From: Njordibacter sp905182035
GTDB lineage: Bacteria; Pseudomonadota; Gammaproteobacteria; Pseudomonadales; Balneatricaceae
Direction of reading: 5' to 3'
Assembly: GCF_047730075.1 (NCBI RefSeq)
Contig: NZ_CP159831.1
Location: 620,001-684,000 of the forward strand
Length of the DNA: 64,000 nucleotides
The notes below the pieces were generated by a model. It did no database searches. It was not told where the DNA came from and worked only from the letters and a program-made list of their open reading frames with translations. The stretch's first letter is position 1. Every line of letters begins with the position of its first letter. The position numbers and the translations under genes are program-made. This document shows positions 53,009 through 60,458 of this stretch, one piece after another.

Positions 53009-53290
53009 ATGAAAAAGATCATCTCAACGATCAGTCATAATCACCTAGCCAGTCACCACTTAATCCAAGAGGCGACTCTAATGCGCAATCATAACCCTGT
53101 AGAGCGTTTTTTTGCCCTTGCACCGAGTCGGAAGAGGGCTATTGAGGCCATGTGTGCATCATGCATGGGTTGCACTACAAATCATCTAGAGGAGGGTTTT
53201 AAGAACGAAATTCGTAATTGCTCTTCGCACTCATGCCCATTGTATTTATTTAGGCCGTATAAGAAGTCTGAAAATATCCCACCACAATAA
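53009..53290 (+). CDS. Small cysteine-rich (probable zinc-binding) element protein
   Basis: A 93-residue protein with Cys in CASCMGCTTN and in IRNCSSHSCPLY, a C-x2-C-x2-C and C-x4-C arrangement fitting a zinc finger, followed by a basic aromatic tail (FRPYKK). Similar short proteins with an IRNCSS-x-x-CPLY-type motif accompany AlpA genes in marine gammaproteobacterial elements, as far as I recall. The start at 53009 has AGGTGG upstream; GTG 53000 is possible. Likely a DNA- or RNA-binding regulator. Confidence 0.65.
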   Translation: MKKIISTISHNHLASHHLIQEATLMRNHNPVERFFALAPSRKRAIEAMCASCMGCTTNHLEEGFKNEIRNCSSHSCPLYLFRPYKKSENIPPQ

Positions 53291-53386
53291 TTTTTAACAA
53301 TAGTGCGAATTAGGCTATGGCTGGCTTGGTTCACCTATTTTGTAATGTGGTAGGTATTTCATATTATCTTATAGCAGGACTAACCA

Positions 53387-53965
53387 ATGACTATGACAAA
53401 TCAAAGCCCATACACGATAAACACAGACTCGTATGACATCAATACAGGCAAAAATAAACATTCGTGTTTCACAAACATTCTGGACACTATGCACGCTCAA
53501 ATGCAGGCTATGCTCAGTCACCACAATAAAATAATCGTGGTACGGGTCGACTTGCATTGTGAAAAATACACGCCTTGCAACATTGAGCTATCTAGGTTCA
53601 TGTGTAAGGTCAGAAAACGGCTATATAGCCACTACAAATGCGCGCGTTTTGGCTACCTATGGGTACGTGAGCAGGAGCGTTCAAAGAGCCAGCATTATCA
53701 TGTAATGCTTATAATCGACGCTAACAAGATTCAGCAACCTTCGGCACTACTGGGTTGGTTACAGGAGCGATGGTCTGTTAGGGGCCATCCCAGACCATAC
53801 GTGCCAGAGAACTGCTTTTATATGGTACACCGTGGTGATGATGAAGCATTTGGTGAGGCGTTTTACCGATGCTCATACTTGGCCAAGGAGCGAGGTAAGG
53901 GCTATGGCAGAGTGGGTGCTAATAACTACTCTGGCAGTCGGGTAAGGTTAAAAAGTTTCAACTAG
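53387..53965 (+). CDS. YagK/YfjJ (inovirus Gp2-like) replication-associated protein
   Basis: A 192-residue protein whose core contains IIVVRVDLHCEKY, the conserved YLWVREQERSKSQHYHVMLII (HxH of a rolling-circle-like HUH motif) and YRCSYLAKERGKGYG with a Tyr and Lys in the expected later position. This domain occurs in satellite prophages and filamentous-phage-related elements and is thought to start replication. It is the only replication candidate in the element. GCAGGA lies before the start. Confidence 0.8.
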   Translation: MTMTNQSPYTINTDSYDINTGKNKHSCFTNILDTMHAQMQAMLSHHNKIIVVRVDLHCEKYTPCNIELSRFMCKVRKRLYSHYKCARFGYLWVREQERSKSQHYHVMLIIDANKIQQPSALLGWLQERWSVRGHPRPYVPENCFYMVHRGDDEAFGEAFYRCSYLAKERGKGYGRVGANNYSGSRVRLKSFN

Positions 53966-54074
53966 CAGGAGTAGTTTTGCACCTTAAAAAAGATCGCAAT
54001 TAAACGGGTAAGCTAAGACACCAGAATCAAAGATAGTAATTAAGTGACAGATAAAACAAGAGAGCTAATCAGTA

Positions 54075-54584
54075 ATGAAATCACAAACTGTTAAAACGAA
54101 TCCAGAAGTTTCCCCCAAACCTAACAGCCAACTTATAAAGCTTATCGAACAAACAGGTATCAAGGGCATTGTTCCTGATGTAGTCAAAGCAATAATGAGC
54201 CCCTTAATTAACCTCATTGCTAATCGAGATGGTGATGATGCTGGCGGCGCATTCAATAAGGCTATAACGCTGATCGCCGCGTCTGATCCTAAAAATCAAC
54301 TCGAACTCATGCTAGCTACACAATTGGCTATGACCCACATTACTTTAGGCAAAAGCGCACGACTATTAGACCAAAACTACAAAGACGTTCAAACCATCAA
54401 CAGCCTCGGTAACCTATACACCAAGTTATCAAGATTGGGCATAGACCAGATCAATACACTTGAACGCATGAAGGGCAAAGGCCAGCAAAAAATCATTGTT
54501 GAAAAGGTGAATATTGAGGCTGGTGGTAAAGCTGCTATTGGAGTTTATGAGGGGGTAGGTATAAATGCTAAAAAAGGACTATAA
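54075..54584 (+). CDS. Hypothetical element protein (169 residues)
   Basis: A soluble protein without signal peptide. It has a helical N-terminal two thirds (IVPDVVKAIMSPLINLIANR; LMLATQLAMTHITLGKSARL) and a C-terminal beta-like tail QKIIVEKVNIEAGGKAAIGV. Such V-E-x-V-N/H-x-x-x-GG tails are seen in phage-associated proteins of unknown role. It overlaps the next gene by 20 bases, so the two probably act together. Confidence 0.6.
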   Translation: MKSQTVKTNPEVSPKPNSQLIKLIEQTGIKGIVPDVVKAIMSPLINLIANRDGDDAGGAFNKAITLIAASDPKNQLELMLATQLAMTHITLGKSARLLDQNYKDVQTINSLGNLYTKLSRLGIDQINTLERMKGKGQQKIIVEKVNIEAGGKAAIGVYEGVGINAKKGL

Positions 54585-54849
54585 AGCCCTTGTAGCGACC
54601 AATCGGTTTGACCTAAATACCTTACCCATCTGTGGGGCCAGAACACGCTCAGGAGGCTTATGTAAGCATAAGGGCAACGTTCGTAATGGTCGATGCAAAC
54701 GCCACGGTGGAGACTCTACAGGGCCAATTAACCAAACCTTTGGGAAGGACCATCACCGCTATGTTCATGGCCTTAGAGCTAAAAAAGTAATCGCCATACG
54801 CAAGCTGGTAGTAAAGATGAATCAATCTTTAAAAGGTTTAGTTCATTAG
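54565..54849 (+). CDS. HGGxSTGP-motif protein
   Basis: A 94-residue protein with CGARTRSGGLCKHKG, CKRHGGDSTGPINQ and a basic C-terminus (VHGLRAKKVIAIRKLVVKM). Cys and His spacing (C-x7-C... C-x2-H) suggests a small metal site, and the HGG-x-STGP motif is known from phage and mobile-element proteins. It starts within the end of the preceding gene after GAGGGGG. It is the last rightward gene; the cargo operon converges on it. Confidence 0.68.
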   Translation: MLKKDYKALVATNRFDLNTLPICGARTRSGGLCKHKGNVRNGRCKRHGGDSTGPINQTFGKDHHRYVHGLRAKKVIAIRKLVVKMNQSLKGLVH

Positions 54850-54867
54850 GCTAAATAACAAGCAAAT

Positions 54868-56037
54868 TTAACAATCAACCAAGTCGCTCGCTATACAGGC
54901 TAGAGCCATATCCATTGAATTAGATCTTTGAGTTGGAGTCATTTCGCTAGCAAACATATTTTTATGTTCACCAGCTAACTTGTTACCCAACATTTGCCCA
55001 ATAATGAACCACATATACCCTCGTTCGTTGTCTACAACAACACCTTGACCAGCAACATAAAATATTCCCATCATAGTAACAGCCTGAGCGTACATTTGTT
55101 CAGCAGCTAAGGTGTTCCACTTCAAAGCTGTCTTATAATTTTTTTTAACACTGTGTCCATAATAATACATTAGCCCTAACCTATGTTGAGAAGTACGATT
55201 CCCTTGTTCAGCGGCCAAAGTGAACCACCTTAATGCCTCCCTGTTATTCTTTGGACGTCCATGACCAGCTTGAGCCATAATTCCCAATCTAAGTTGAGCA
55301 ACAGCATCTCCCTGCTCCGCAGATAAGGTGAACCATTTCAATGCTGTCTTATAACTCTTTGAGACACCCCTGCCAGATTGGTACATATATCCCAACGCAT
55401 TTTGAGCATCAGCATTTCCGTTTTTAGCAGCCACAGTCCACCACTTTACAGCTGTGTTGTCGTTCTTTAAAACACCTTGGCCACTACGGTACATATGTCC
55501 CAACGCATTTTGAGCATCAGCATTTCCGTTTTTAGCTAAAGGAGTCCATTCTAGCAGTGCAGTTTTGAAATCTTCTGATTGAAATGCTTTAAGACCTTTA
55601 TCAAAATCGGCAGTAACTACAATTCCACTAATCTTTACACCGTCTCTGTAGGTTCCTGTGGATTCTTTATTTACAGTTCCGTCTTCACGGTAGTAAACCC
55701 AAGCGCCGTCTCTCTCACCGTCCTTGTGGTTGCCTTTGAACCATAACTGACCATTCTCATAGTAACTAATCGCAGCACCTTCTCGGTAACCATTCATGAA
55801 GTTACCTTTGTTCATTAACTGACCATTCTCATAGTAACCAATCCAAGCACCATTTTTCACACCACTCTTGAATGACCCTTGTTCTTTCCCAGTTACCTTT
55901 CCAGTAAAGGGGACATCAGTAAACTTCTTGTAATAGAGACCATTTCGCTCAACTAAGTCATCAATAGTCTGGCTCCAACTGGGAGACGACAGAAGTGATA
56001 TAAAGAGTATGGTTAGTAGTGTGTTGATTAGTTTCAT
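54868..56037 (-). CDS. Secreted MORN-repeat plus Sel1-repeat protein (cargo gene 4)
   Basis: A 389-residue exported protein. Signal peptide (LLTILFISLLSSPSWS), then about four YwqK/MORN-type repeats (GAWIGYYENGQLMNKGNF, GAAISYYENGQLWFKGNH, GAWVYYREDG) at residues 45-130. About five Sel1 repeats follow (for example AKNGNADAQNALGHMYRSGQ, AEQGDAVAQLRLG). A helical tail ends SMDMALACIASDLVDC. MORN-type repeats of this kind occur in YwqK toxin-antitoxin-associated proteins; Sel1 arrays bind partner proteins. It lies 4 bases after the next upstream gene, in the same operon. Confidence 0.8.
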   Translation of the reverse strand: MKLINTLLTILFISLLSSPSWSQTIDDLVERNGLYYKKFTDVPFTGKVTGKEQGSFKSGVKNGAWIGYYENGQLMNKGNFMNGYREGAAISYYENGQLWFKGNHKDGERDGAWVYYREDGTVNKESTGTYRDGVKISGIVVTADFDKGLKAFQSEDFKTALLEWTPLAKNGNADAQNALGHMYRSGQGVLKNDNTAVKWWTVAAKNGNADAQNALGYMYQSGRGVSKSYKTALKWFTLSAEQGDAVAQLRLGIMAQAGHGRPKNNREALRWFTLAAEQGNRTSQHRLGLMYYYGHSVKKNYKTALKWNTLAAEQMYAQAVTMMGIFYVAGQGVVVDNERGYMWFIIGQMLGNKLAGEHKNMFASEMTPTQRSNSMDMALACIASDLVDC

Positions 56038-56041
56038 TAGT

Positions 56042-57181
56042 CTAACAATCGGTATAGTTGCTTTCTAAACATCGGCTAGACATATCCTGTGCTTTAGATA
56101 TGTCAGCTTGGGTCATTTCTTTAGCTACAATATCTTTATTTTTACTGGCTTGATCTGGTCCATCGTTATAAGCACTTAAACTCGACCACATGTACGCACG
56201 TCGATTGTCCTTAAGAATGCCAGTTCCTGCAAAGTACATAATTCCCATACTATATTGAGCAACTGCATGCCCCTGTTCAGCAGCTTTGGAGTACCACTTT
56301 ACTGCTATCTTGTCGTTCTCTGGGACACCTTCGCCAAAATCGTACATGCCCCCTAAAAGATCTTGAGCTTTAGCATGCCCCTGCTTAGCAGCTTTGGAGT
56401 ACCACTTTACTGCTATCTTGTCGTTCTCTGGAACACCTTTACCAGTATCGTACATGCCCCCTAAAAGATCTTGAGCTTTAGCATGCCCCTGCTTAGCAGC
56501 TTTGGAGTACCACTTTACTGCTATCTTGTCGTTCTCTGGAACACCTTTACCAGTATCGTACATAAATGCCAGATTATATTGTGCAATGGCATCTCCCTGC
56601 TCAGCAGCCAAGGTATACCACTTCACAGCGGTCTTATCGTTCTCTGGGACACCTGTGCCATTATCGTACATAATACCCAAACTATTTTGAGCCTTAGCAT
56701 GTCCCTGCTCAGCAGCTTTAGTAAACCACTTTACTGCCGTCTTATCGTCCTCTAGAACACCATAGCCATTATCATACATAGTCCCCAGATTCCATTGAGC
56801 TTGAGCATGTCCCTGCTTAGCAGCTTTGGTATTCCACTTAGCTGCAATCTTATCGTTCTTTGGAACACCATTGCCTTCGTAGTAACTTAACGCCAGATTC
56901 CATTGCGCTTGAGCATAACCCTGTTCAGCAGATTTGGTAAACCACTTCACTGCGATATTTTCGTTCTTTGGAACACCTTCACCATGGAAATACATTATGG
57001 CTAGAATGTATTGAATAACAGGATCCCCCTGCTCAGCTAAAGGTGTGAACTCTGCTATAGCCGTTTTATAGTCACCTGATTGAACTGCCTTTAGACCCTT
57101 ATTAAAATCAGCAGAAAATACCAACCCACTAGCCAATAGCATCGTAAATATTAGCGATTTGATTATCTTTTTAATATTCAT
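56042..57181 (-). CDS. Secreted Sel1-repeat array protein (cargo gene 3)
   Basis: A 379-residue exported protein: signal peptide (SLIFTMLLASGLVFSA), then about nine 36-residue Sel1 repeats built on VPENDKIAVKWYSKAAKQGH and AKAQDLLGGMYDTGKG, and a C-terminal tail RAYMWSSLSAYNDGP ... CLESNYTDC. Several repeats are the same at DNA level. A solenoid scaffold for protein contacts outside the cytoplasm is expected; no catalytic site is seen. Strong similarity to its two operon neighbours points to local duplication. Confidence 0.85.
   Translation of the reverse strand: MNIKKIIKSLIFTMLLASGLVFSADFNKGLKAVQSGDYKTAIAEFTPLAEQGDPVIQYILAIMYFHGEGVPKNENIAVKWFTKSAEQGYAQAQWNLALSYYEGNGVPKNDKIAAKWNTKAAKQGHAQAQWNLGTMYDNGYGVLEDDKTAVKWFTKAAEQGHAKAQNSLGIMYDNGTGVPENDKTAVKWYTLAAEQGDAIAQYNLAFMYDTGKGVPENDKIAVKWYSKAAKQGHAKAQDLLGGMYDTGKGVPENDKIAVKWYSKAAKQGHAKAQDLLGGMYDFGEGVPENDKIAVKWYSKAAEQGHAVAQYSMGIMYFAGTGILKDNRRAYMWSSLSAYNDGPDQASKNKDIVAKEMTQADISKAQDMSSRCLESNYTDC
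56341..56556 (-). repeat. Exact 108-bp tandem repeat inside the Sel1 array gene
   Basis: 56341-56448 and 56449-56556 are base-for-base equal, each one 36-residue Sel1 unit; the partial unit before 56341 is nearly the same. Such identity points to recent slippage or unequal exchange. Confidence 0.9.
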
Positions 57182-57184
57182 ACA

Positions 57185-58595
57185 CCGGACCAGAAACTGA
57201 TTATTCTCTTCGTACTTTAGCTACAGTTTTTCGCACTTCCCACGAACATTGTAGCGATTACTATAGGCCGAAAACTTCATATCATAAATAATTTTATTAT
57301 CAAGCTTAGGCATGATGGTAATAGTATGCATAGTTTTCAATTTAGCTCCAGTTGAGGTTTTAGATTGCTCAATATACTGTATTTCTCTAAAGTTTTTTGT
57401 GTACCTTAATACTTTTGCTAATTCCAAATCGTAAGGTGAATAATCTACAGAATACAGCTTTGTAAGCTCTTTATCATCGTTGAAGCTTATCTGAATCGTA
57501 CTCGGAACCCAGCCCTTAGAAGCACTAGCGTCTAGCTCACAATTATAAGACTCACCTGAATTAGACTGCATCTGATTTGGTTGGACTTGTGTATCTATCG
57601 ATAAGACGACTTCCTGACAATTCTTATAGTTGCTCTCCAAGCAACGGCTAGTCATGTCCTGTGCTTCAGATATATCAGCTGGAGTCATCTGCTTGGCAAG
57701 CTTTTCTCTATGATGAGTGCCTTCAAGATAGCCATTATGAGCAGCTAAGCTGAACCACATATAGCCTCGTTTAGTGTCTATTGGAAAGATTACACCAAGG
57801 CTGTACAAAAACCCCAGATTGTTTTGAGCTGCCCCATGCCCCTGTTCAGCAGCTAATTTATTCCACTTTCTCGCAGTCTTATCATTCTCTAGTACGCCTT
57901 TACCAAAGTCGTACATATTCCCCAGATAAAATTGAGCATCCGCATCCCCCTGCTCAGCAGCTAATGTGTACCACTTAACCGCTTTTTTAAAGTTCTTTGC
58001 AACACCTTTACCGTTATCGTACATGGTCCCTAGTACAAATTGACAAAATACGTCCCCCTGTTCAGCCAACGGCGTCCACTCTGCTATAGCAGTTTTATAG
58101 TCGCCTGATTCGTATGCATTCCAACCCTTGTCAAAACTGGCAGCAACTACAAGTCCATTACCCAACAACAAAGAAAATGTTAGTCCAATAATTATTTTTT
58201 TTATAATCATACATTAGTCCAAATATTGATTATTTTCTTCATACTTTAGTTAAAGTTTTTTTCGCACTTCCCACGAACATTGTAGCGATTACTATAGGCC
58301 GAAAACTTCATATCATAAATAATTTTATTATCAAGCTTAGGCATGATGGTAATAGTATGCATAGTCTTCAATTTAGCTCCAGTTGAGGTTTTAGATTGCT
58401 CAATATACTTTATTTCTCTAAAGTCTTTTGTGTACCTTAATACTTTTGCTAAATCCATATCGTAAGGTGAATAATCTGCAGAATACAGCTTTGTAAGCTC
58501 TTTATCATCGTTGAAGCTTATCTGAATCGTACTCGGAACCCAGCCGTTAGATTTGCTAGCGTCTAGCTCACAATTATAAGACTCACCTGCATTAG
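57185..58595 (-). repeat. Segmental duplication joining cargo genes 1 and 2
   Basis: The stretch 58208-58595 is repeated with few changes at about 57185-57565, an offset of roughly 1.03 kb. The match covers the shared C-terminal domain and continues past the stop codon into the gap, so it is a DNA duplication, not only domain homology. Confidence 0.85.
57221..58210 (-). CDS. Secreted Sel1-repeat protein with a C-terminal domain shared with its neighbour (cargo gene 2)
   Basis: A 329-residue exported protein. Signal peptide (ITFSLLLGNGLVVAA in spirit, residues 8-24), about four Sel1 repeats (20-165), a linker with CLESNYKNC, then from residue about 220 a domain almost the same as the whole mature product of the next gene upstream: SYNCELDASASKGWVPSTIQ to NRYNVRGKCEKL. 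Two Cys (NCEL, GKCE) could form a disulfide. The fusion seems to come from tandem duplication of about 1 kb followed by joining with a Sel1 array. Confidence 0.8.
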   Translation of the reverse strand: MIIKKIIIGLTFSLLLGNGLVVAASFDKGWNAYESGDYKTAIAEWTPLAEQGDVFCQFVLGTMYDNGKGVAKNFKKAVKWYTLAAEQGDADAQFYLGNMYDFGKGVLENDKTARKWNKLAAEQGHGAAQNNLGFLYSLGVIFPIDTKRGYMWFSLAAHNGYLEGTHHREKLAKQMTPADISEAQDMTSRCLESNYKNCQEVVLSIDTQVQPNQMQSNSGESYNCELDASASKGWVPSTIQISFNDDKELTKLYSVDYSPYDLELAKVLRYTKNFREIQYIEQSKTSTGAKLKTMHTITIMPKLDNKIIYDMKFSAYSNRYNVRGKCEKL

Positions 58596-58659
58596 CTCCT
58601 AACGAAAATAGTGAAATGGTTGCAATTGTTAAACTAGTTAAAAAGATCTTTTGGAACAT
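58246..58659 (-). CDS. Small secreted protein of unknown family (cargo gene 1)
   Basis: A 137-residue protein: signal peptide (LTIATISLFSLGANA) and a single beta-rich domain with WVPSTIQISFNDDKELTKLY, KTSTGAKLKTMHTITIMPKL and a closing RGKCEK. The pattern of strands ending in Gly-x-Cys resembles other small secreted bacterial proteins, but I recognise no family. It is first in the leftward cargo operon, 35 bases before the Sel1 fusion gene that carries a second copy of the domain. Confidence 0.7.
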   Translation of the reverse strand: MFQKIFLTSLTIATISLFSLGANAGESYNCELDASKSNGWVPSTIQISFNDDKELTKLYSADYSPYDMDLAKVLRYTKDFREIKYIEQSKTSTGAKLKTMHTITIMPKLDNKIIYDMKFSAYSNRYNVRGKCEKNFN

Positions 58660-58893
58660 AATAATTACCTATTTTTAGTGTGCATTATCAAGACTTAAAT
58701 TACTGCGATTTTATCGTTCAGAAAGTTTCTTTTCGTATTTATAATACCTACTAAACATACTACTAATATTACATTGATATAGATACAGGAAAACTTCTCA
58801 ATTTAGCCTTACACTATGGCTGTAGGGTGCTTAATCGATGTTAGCGAGGGTGTTTATTAAAGATGGATATAGCTTAAATATTTTTTATTGGGT

Positions 58894-58913
58894 GGGGGTA
58901 TTTTTGGGGGTAT
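58894..58913 (+). repeat. GGGGGTAT motif pair at the right end
   Basis: GGGGGTAT at 58894-58901 and 58906-58913, matching the motif cluster at the left end of the element. Possible integrase or AlpA arm-binding sites. Confidence 0.45.
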
Positions 58914-58975
58914 AATTTAAATAAAATAAATAAAAATATATATAAATCAGTGCTTTAAGGCTTTGGTATGAGTGG

Positions 58976-58990
58976 GGGTTCGGCCTCCAC
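58976..58990 (+). repeat. attR core
   Basis: GGGTTCGGCCTCCAC, an exact copy of the tRNA-Cys 3' end at 50442-50456, in otherwise unrelated AT-rich sequence. Confidence 0.85.
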
Positions 58991-59236
58991 TTTCACTTTC
59001 ACTTTCACTCTGGTTATGACGATCCTAGTCACGACCTTACTTTACCTCTCTTAAGCTGCGGTGGCGGTTATCTGTTTAGTCTCAGTATTGGTTGATTGAA
59101 GGGTTTAACCATTGACATTTTCTGGTCACAAAAGCTAATAAATGAACTAACTCGGCGCACATGGAGAATTATTTGACGTACTGGGTATTTAACCGAGTCT
59201 ATCTGACTGTATAATCCGCAGCTTAAGGAGATCCTC

Positions 59237-60385
59237 ATGTCACTATTAAATTCTCTACCCGGAAATTCTGGAATTATTATTTGCGGCCATGGTAGCCGAG
59301 CCAAAATTGCTGAAGAAGAGTTCAGCCTGTTGGCGGCCGGATTGCGGGCTAGGTTCCCCCAGCTCGAAGTTGAATATGGTTTTTTGGAATATTCCTCACC
59401 TAATATTCACATGGCGCTAGATCGCTTGATTGGTAAGGGTATAACTAATATTTATGCGGTGCCTGGTATGCTATTTTCAGCAACCCACGCGCAGAATGAT
59501 ATCCCCTCTGTATTAACAACTTATATGCAGAAAAACCCTGCTCTGACCATTAAGTATGGTCAAGAGCTTGGCTTACATGATGAAATGATTATGGCCTTTC
59601 AGCATCGCATTATGGAAGCTGTTGACCTCGTTGAAATGCCAAAACCAGGCGCTTTATACGACACCATGCTAGTGGTGGTTGGTCGGGGGACATCAGTTGC
59701 ACAAGCTAATGCAGAGGTTTCCAAACTAACTCGTATTGTGGCAGAAAACATGGGTTTTGGATGGTGTGAAACAGTGTATTCTGGCGTTACTTTTCCTTCG
59801 GTGGGTAGGGGTTTAGAAATGGCATTGAAACTTGGCTTTAAGAAAATAGTAGTGGCCCCATATTTTCTTTTTTCTGGCAAATTAATTGGCCGTATTCATG
59901 GTTATATTGAAAAGGTGGCCGCCGATCACCCCGACGTTAGTTTTCACGTCGCGGATTACCTCCGTGATCAATCCCATGTGATTAATACCTTTGTCGAGAG
60001 AATTGAAGAAACAGTATCTCAACCTGCAGTTAACAATGGTTTAATGGAAAACTTCCAAGCAAGGTTAGCGGCTGGTGAAGTTACAGTTCATCATCATCAT
60101 GCAGAGTTTCAGCCAGAAGTTGAATCTGCTGTGGAAGCGCATGCACACTCTCATGAACATTCACACCAAAAGGATGCTGGACATAGCCACTCTGGGCATG
60201 GGCATACACATGCTCCTTACCGGCACATTGCTCATCCACATGGGCCCAGAACCATGATTGATGAAAATGTTTGTTGTTGTTTTATGGGCCAGTTCCCTCA
60301 AGCCGTCGTTGATGAGGAGCGTGCGCTTAGGTTGGCATTAGGTAAGCCAGTTATTGATCAAATTCCGCAGTGCAAGGTGAAGTAG
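59237..60385 (+). CDS. cbiX: CbiX-type sirohydrochlorin cobaltochelatase with His-rich tail
   Basis: A 382-residue two-domain chelatase. Each half has the class-II chelatase fold; metal-site histidines are in IIICGHGSRAKIAEEEF and MLFSATHAQNDIP. The C-terminal 90 residues hold a dense His-rich stretch (for example HAHSHEHSHQKDAGHSHSGH) and a CCC motif in NVCCCFMG, which may store cobalt or bind an iron-sulfur cluster. It inserts Co2+ into sirohydrochlorin for cobalamin. AAGGAG precedes the start and TATAAT lies at 59210. No other cobalamin gene or recognisable B12 riboswitch is next to it. Confidence 0.88.
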   Translation: MSLLNSLPGNSGIIICGHGSRAKIAEEEFSLLAAGLRARFPQLEVEYGFLEYSSPNIHMALDRLIGKGITNIYAVPGMLFSATHAQNDIPSVLTTYMQKNPALTIKYGQELGLHDEMIMAFQHRIMEAVDLVEMPKPGALYDTMLVVVGRGTSVAQANAEVSKLTRIVAENMGFGWCETVYSGVTFPSVGRGLEMALKLGFKKIVVAPYFLFSGKLIGRIHGYIEKVAADHPDVSFHVADYLRDQSHVINTFVERIEETVSQPAVNNGLMENFQARLAAGEVTVHHHHAEFQPEVESAVEAHAHSHEHSHQKDAGHSHSGHGHTHAPYRHIAHPHGPRTMIDENVCCCFMGQFPQAVVDEERALRLALGKPVIDQIPQCKVK

Positions 60386-60458
60386 CACAAACGATAGCGT
60401 CATCTGTTAACGTCGAATTCACTGGACTCGAGCGTTATTTAGCTCCAGAGGCGTCTCC

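Larger units (their letters stand above)
50442..58990 (+). mobile_element. Integrated element of about 8.5 kb in tRNA-Cys (satellite- or P4-like)
   Basis: Bounded by an exact 15-bp repeat of the tRNA-Cys 3' end. Inside, rightward genes encode a P4-type integrase, a DUF6387-like protein, an AlpA-like regulator, a small cysteine-rich protein, a YagK/YfjJ-like replication protein, a 169-residue hypothetical and an HGGxSTGP-like protein; four leftward genes encode secreted Sel1/MORN proteins. No capsid, tail, portal or large terminase gene is seen, so it is either a phage satellite that relies on a helper or a small genomic island. The right end is noticeably AT-rich. Confidence 0.85.
58660..59236. 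other. AT-rich gap with element right end and cbiX promoter
   Basis: No gene is seen. The left part should hold the promoter of the leftward cargo operon. It includes two GGGGGTAT motifs, the attR core, three TTTCAC hexamers (58991-59008) touching attR, and before cbiX a TATAAT at 59210 with only a weak -35. Confidence 0.6.

Noticed and set aside
56341..56556. Repeat array considered as CRISPR
   Set aside because: Repeats are 108 bp, contiguous and in frame within a protein gene, without spacers.
56471..56755. Open frame antisense to the Sel1 array gene
   Set aside because: It mirrors the 108-bp repeat of the sense gene, has no ribosome-binding site and no family resemblance.
58976..58990. 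Remnant of a second tRNA-Cys gene
   Set aside because: Only 15 bases match and no other arm of a tRNA is present; an attachment site explains it better.
59068..59304. Leftward frame overlapping the cbiX start
   Set aside because: It runs through the cbiX promoter, ribosome site and first codons and has no recognisable product.
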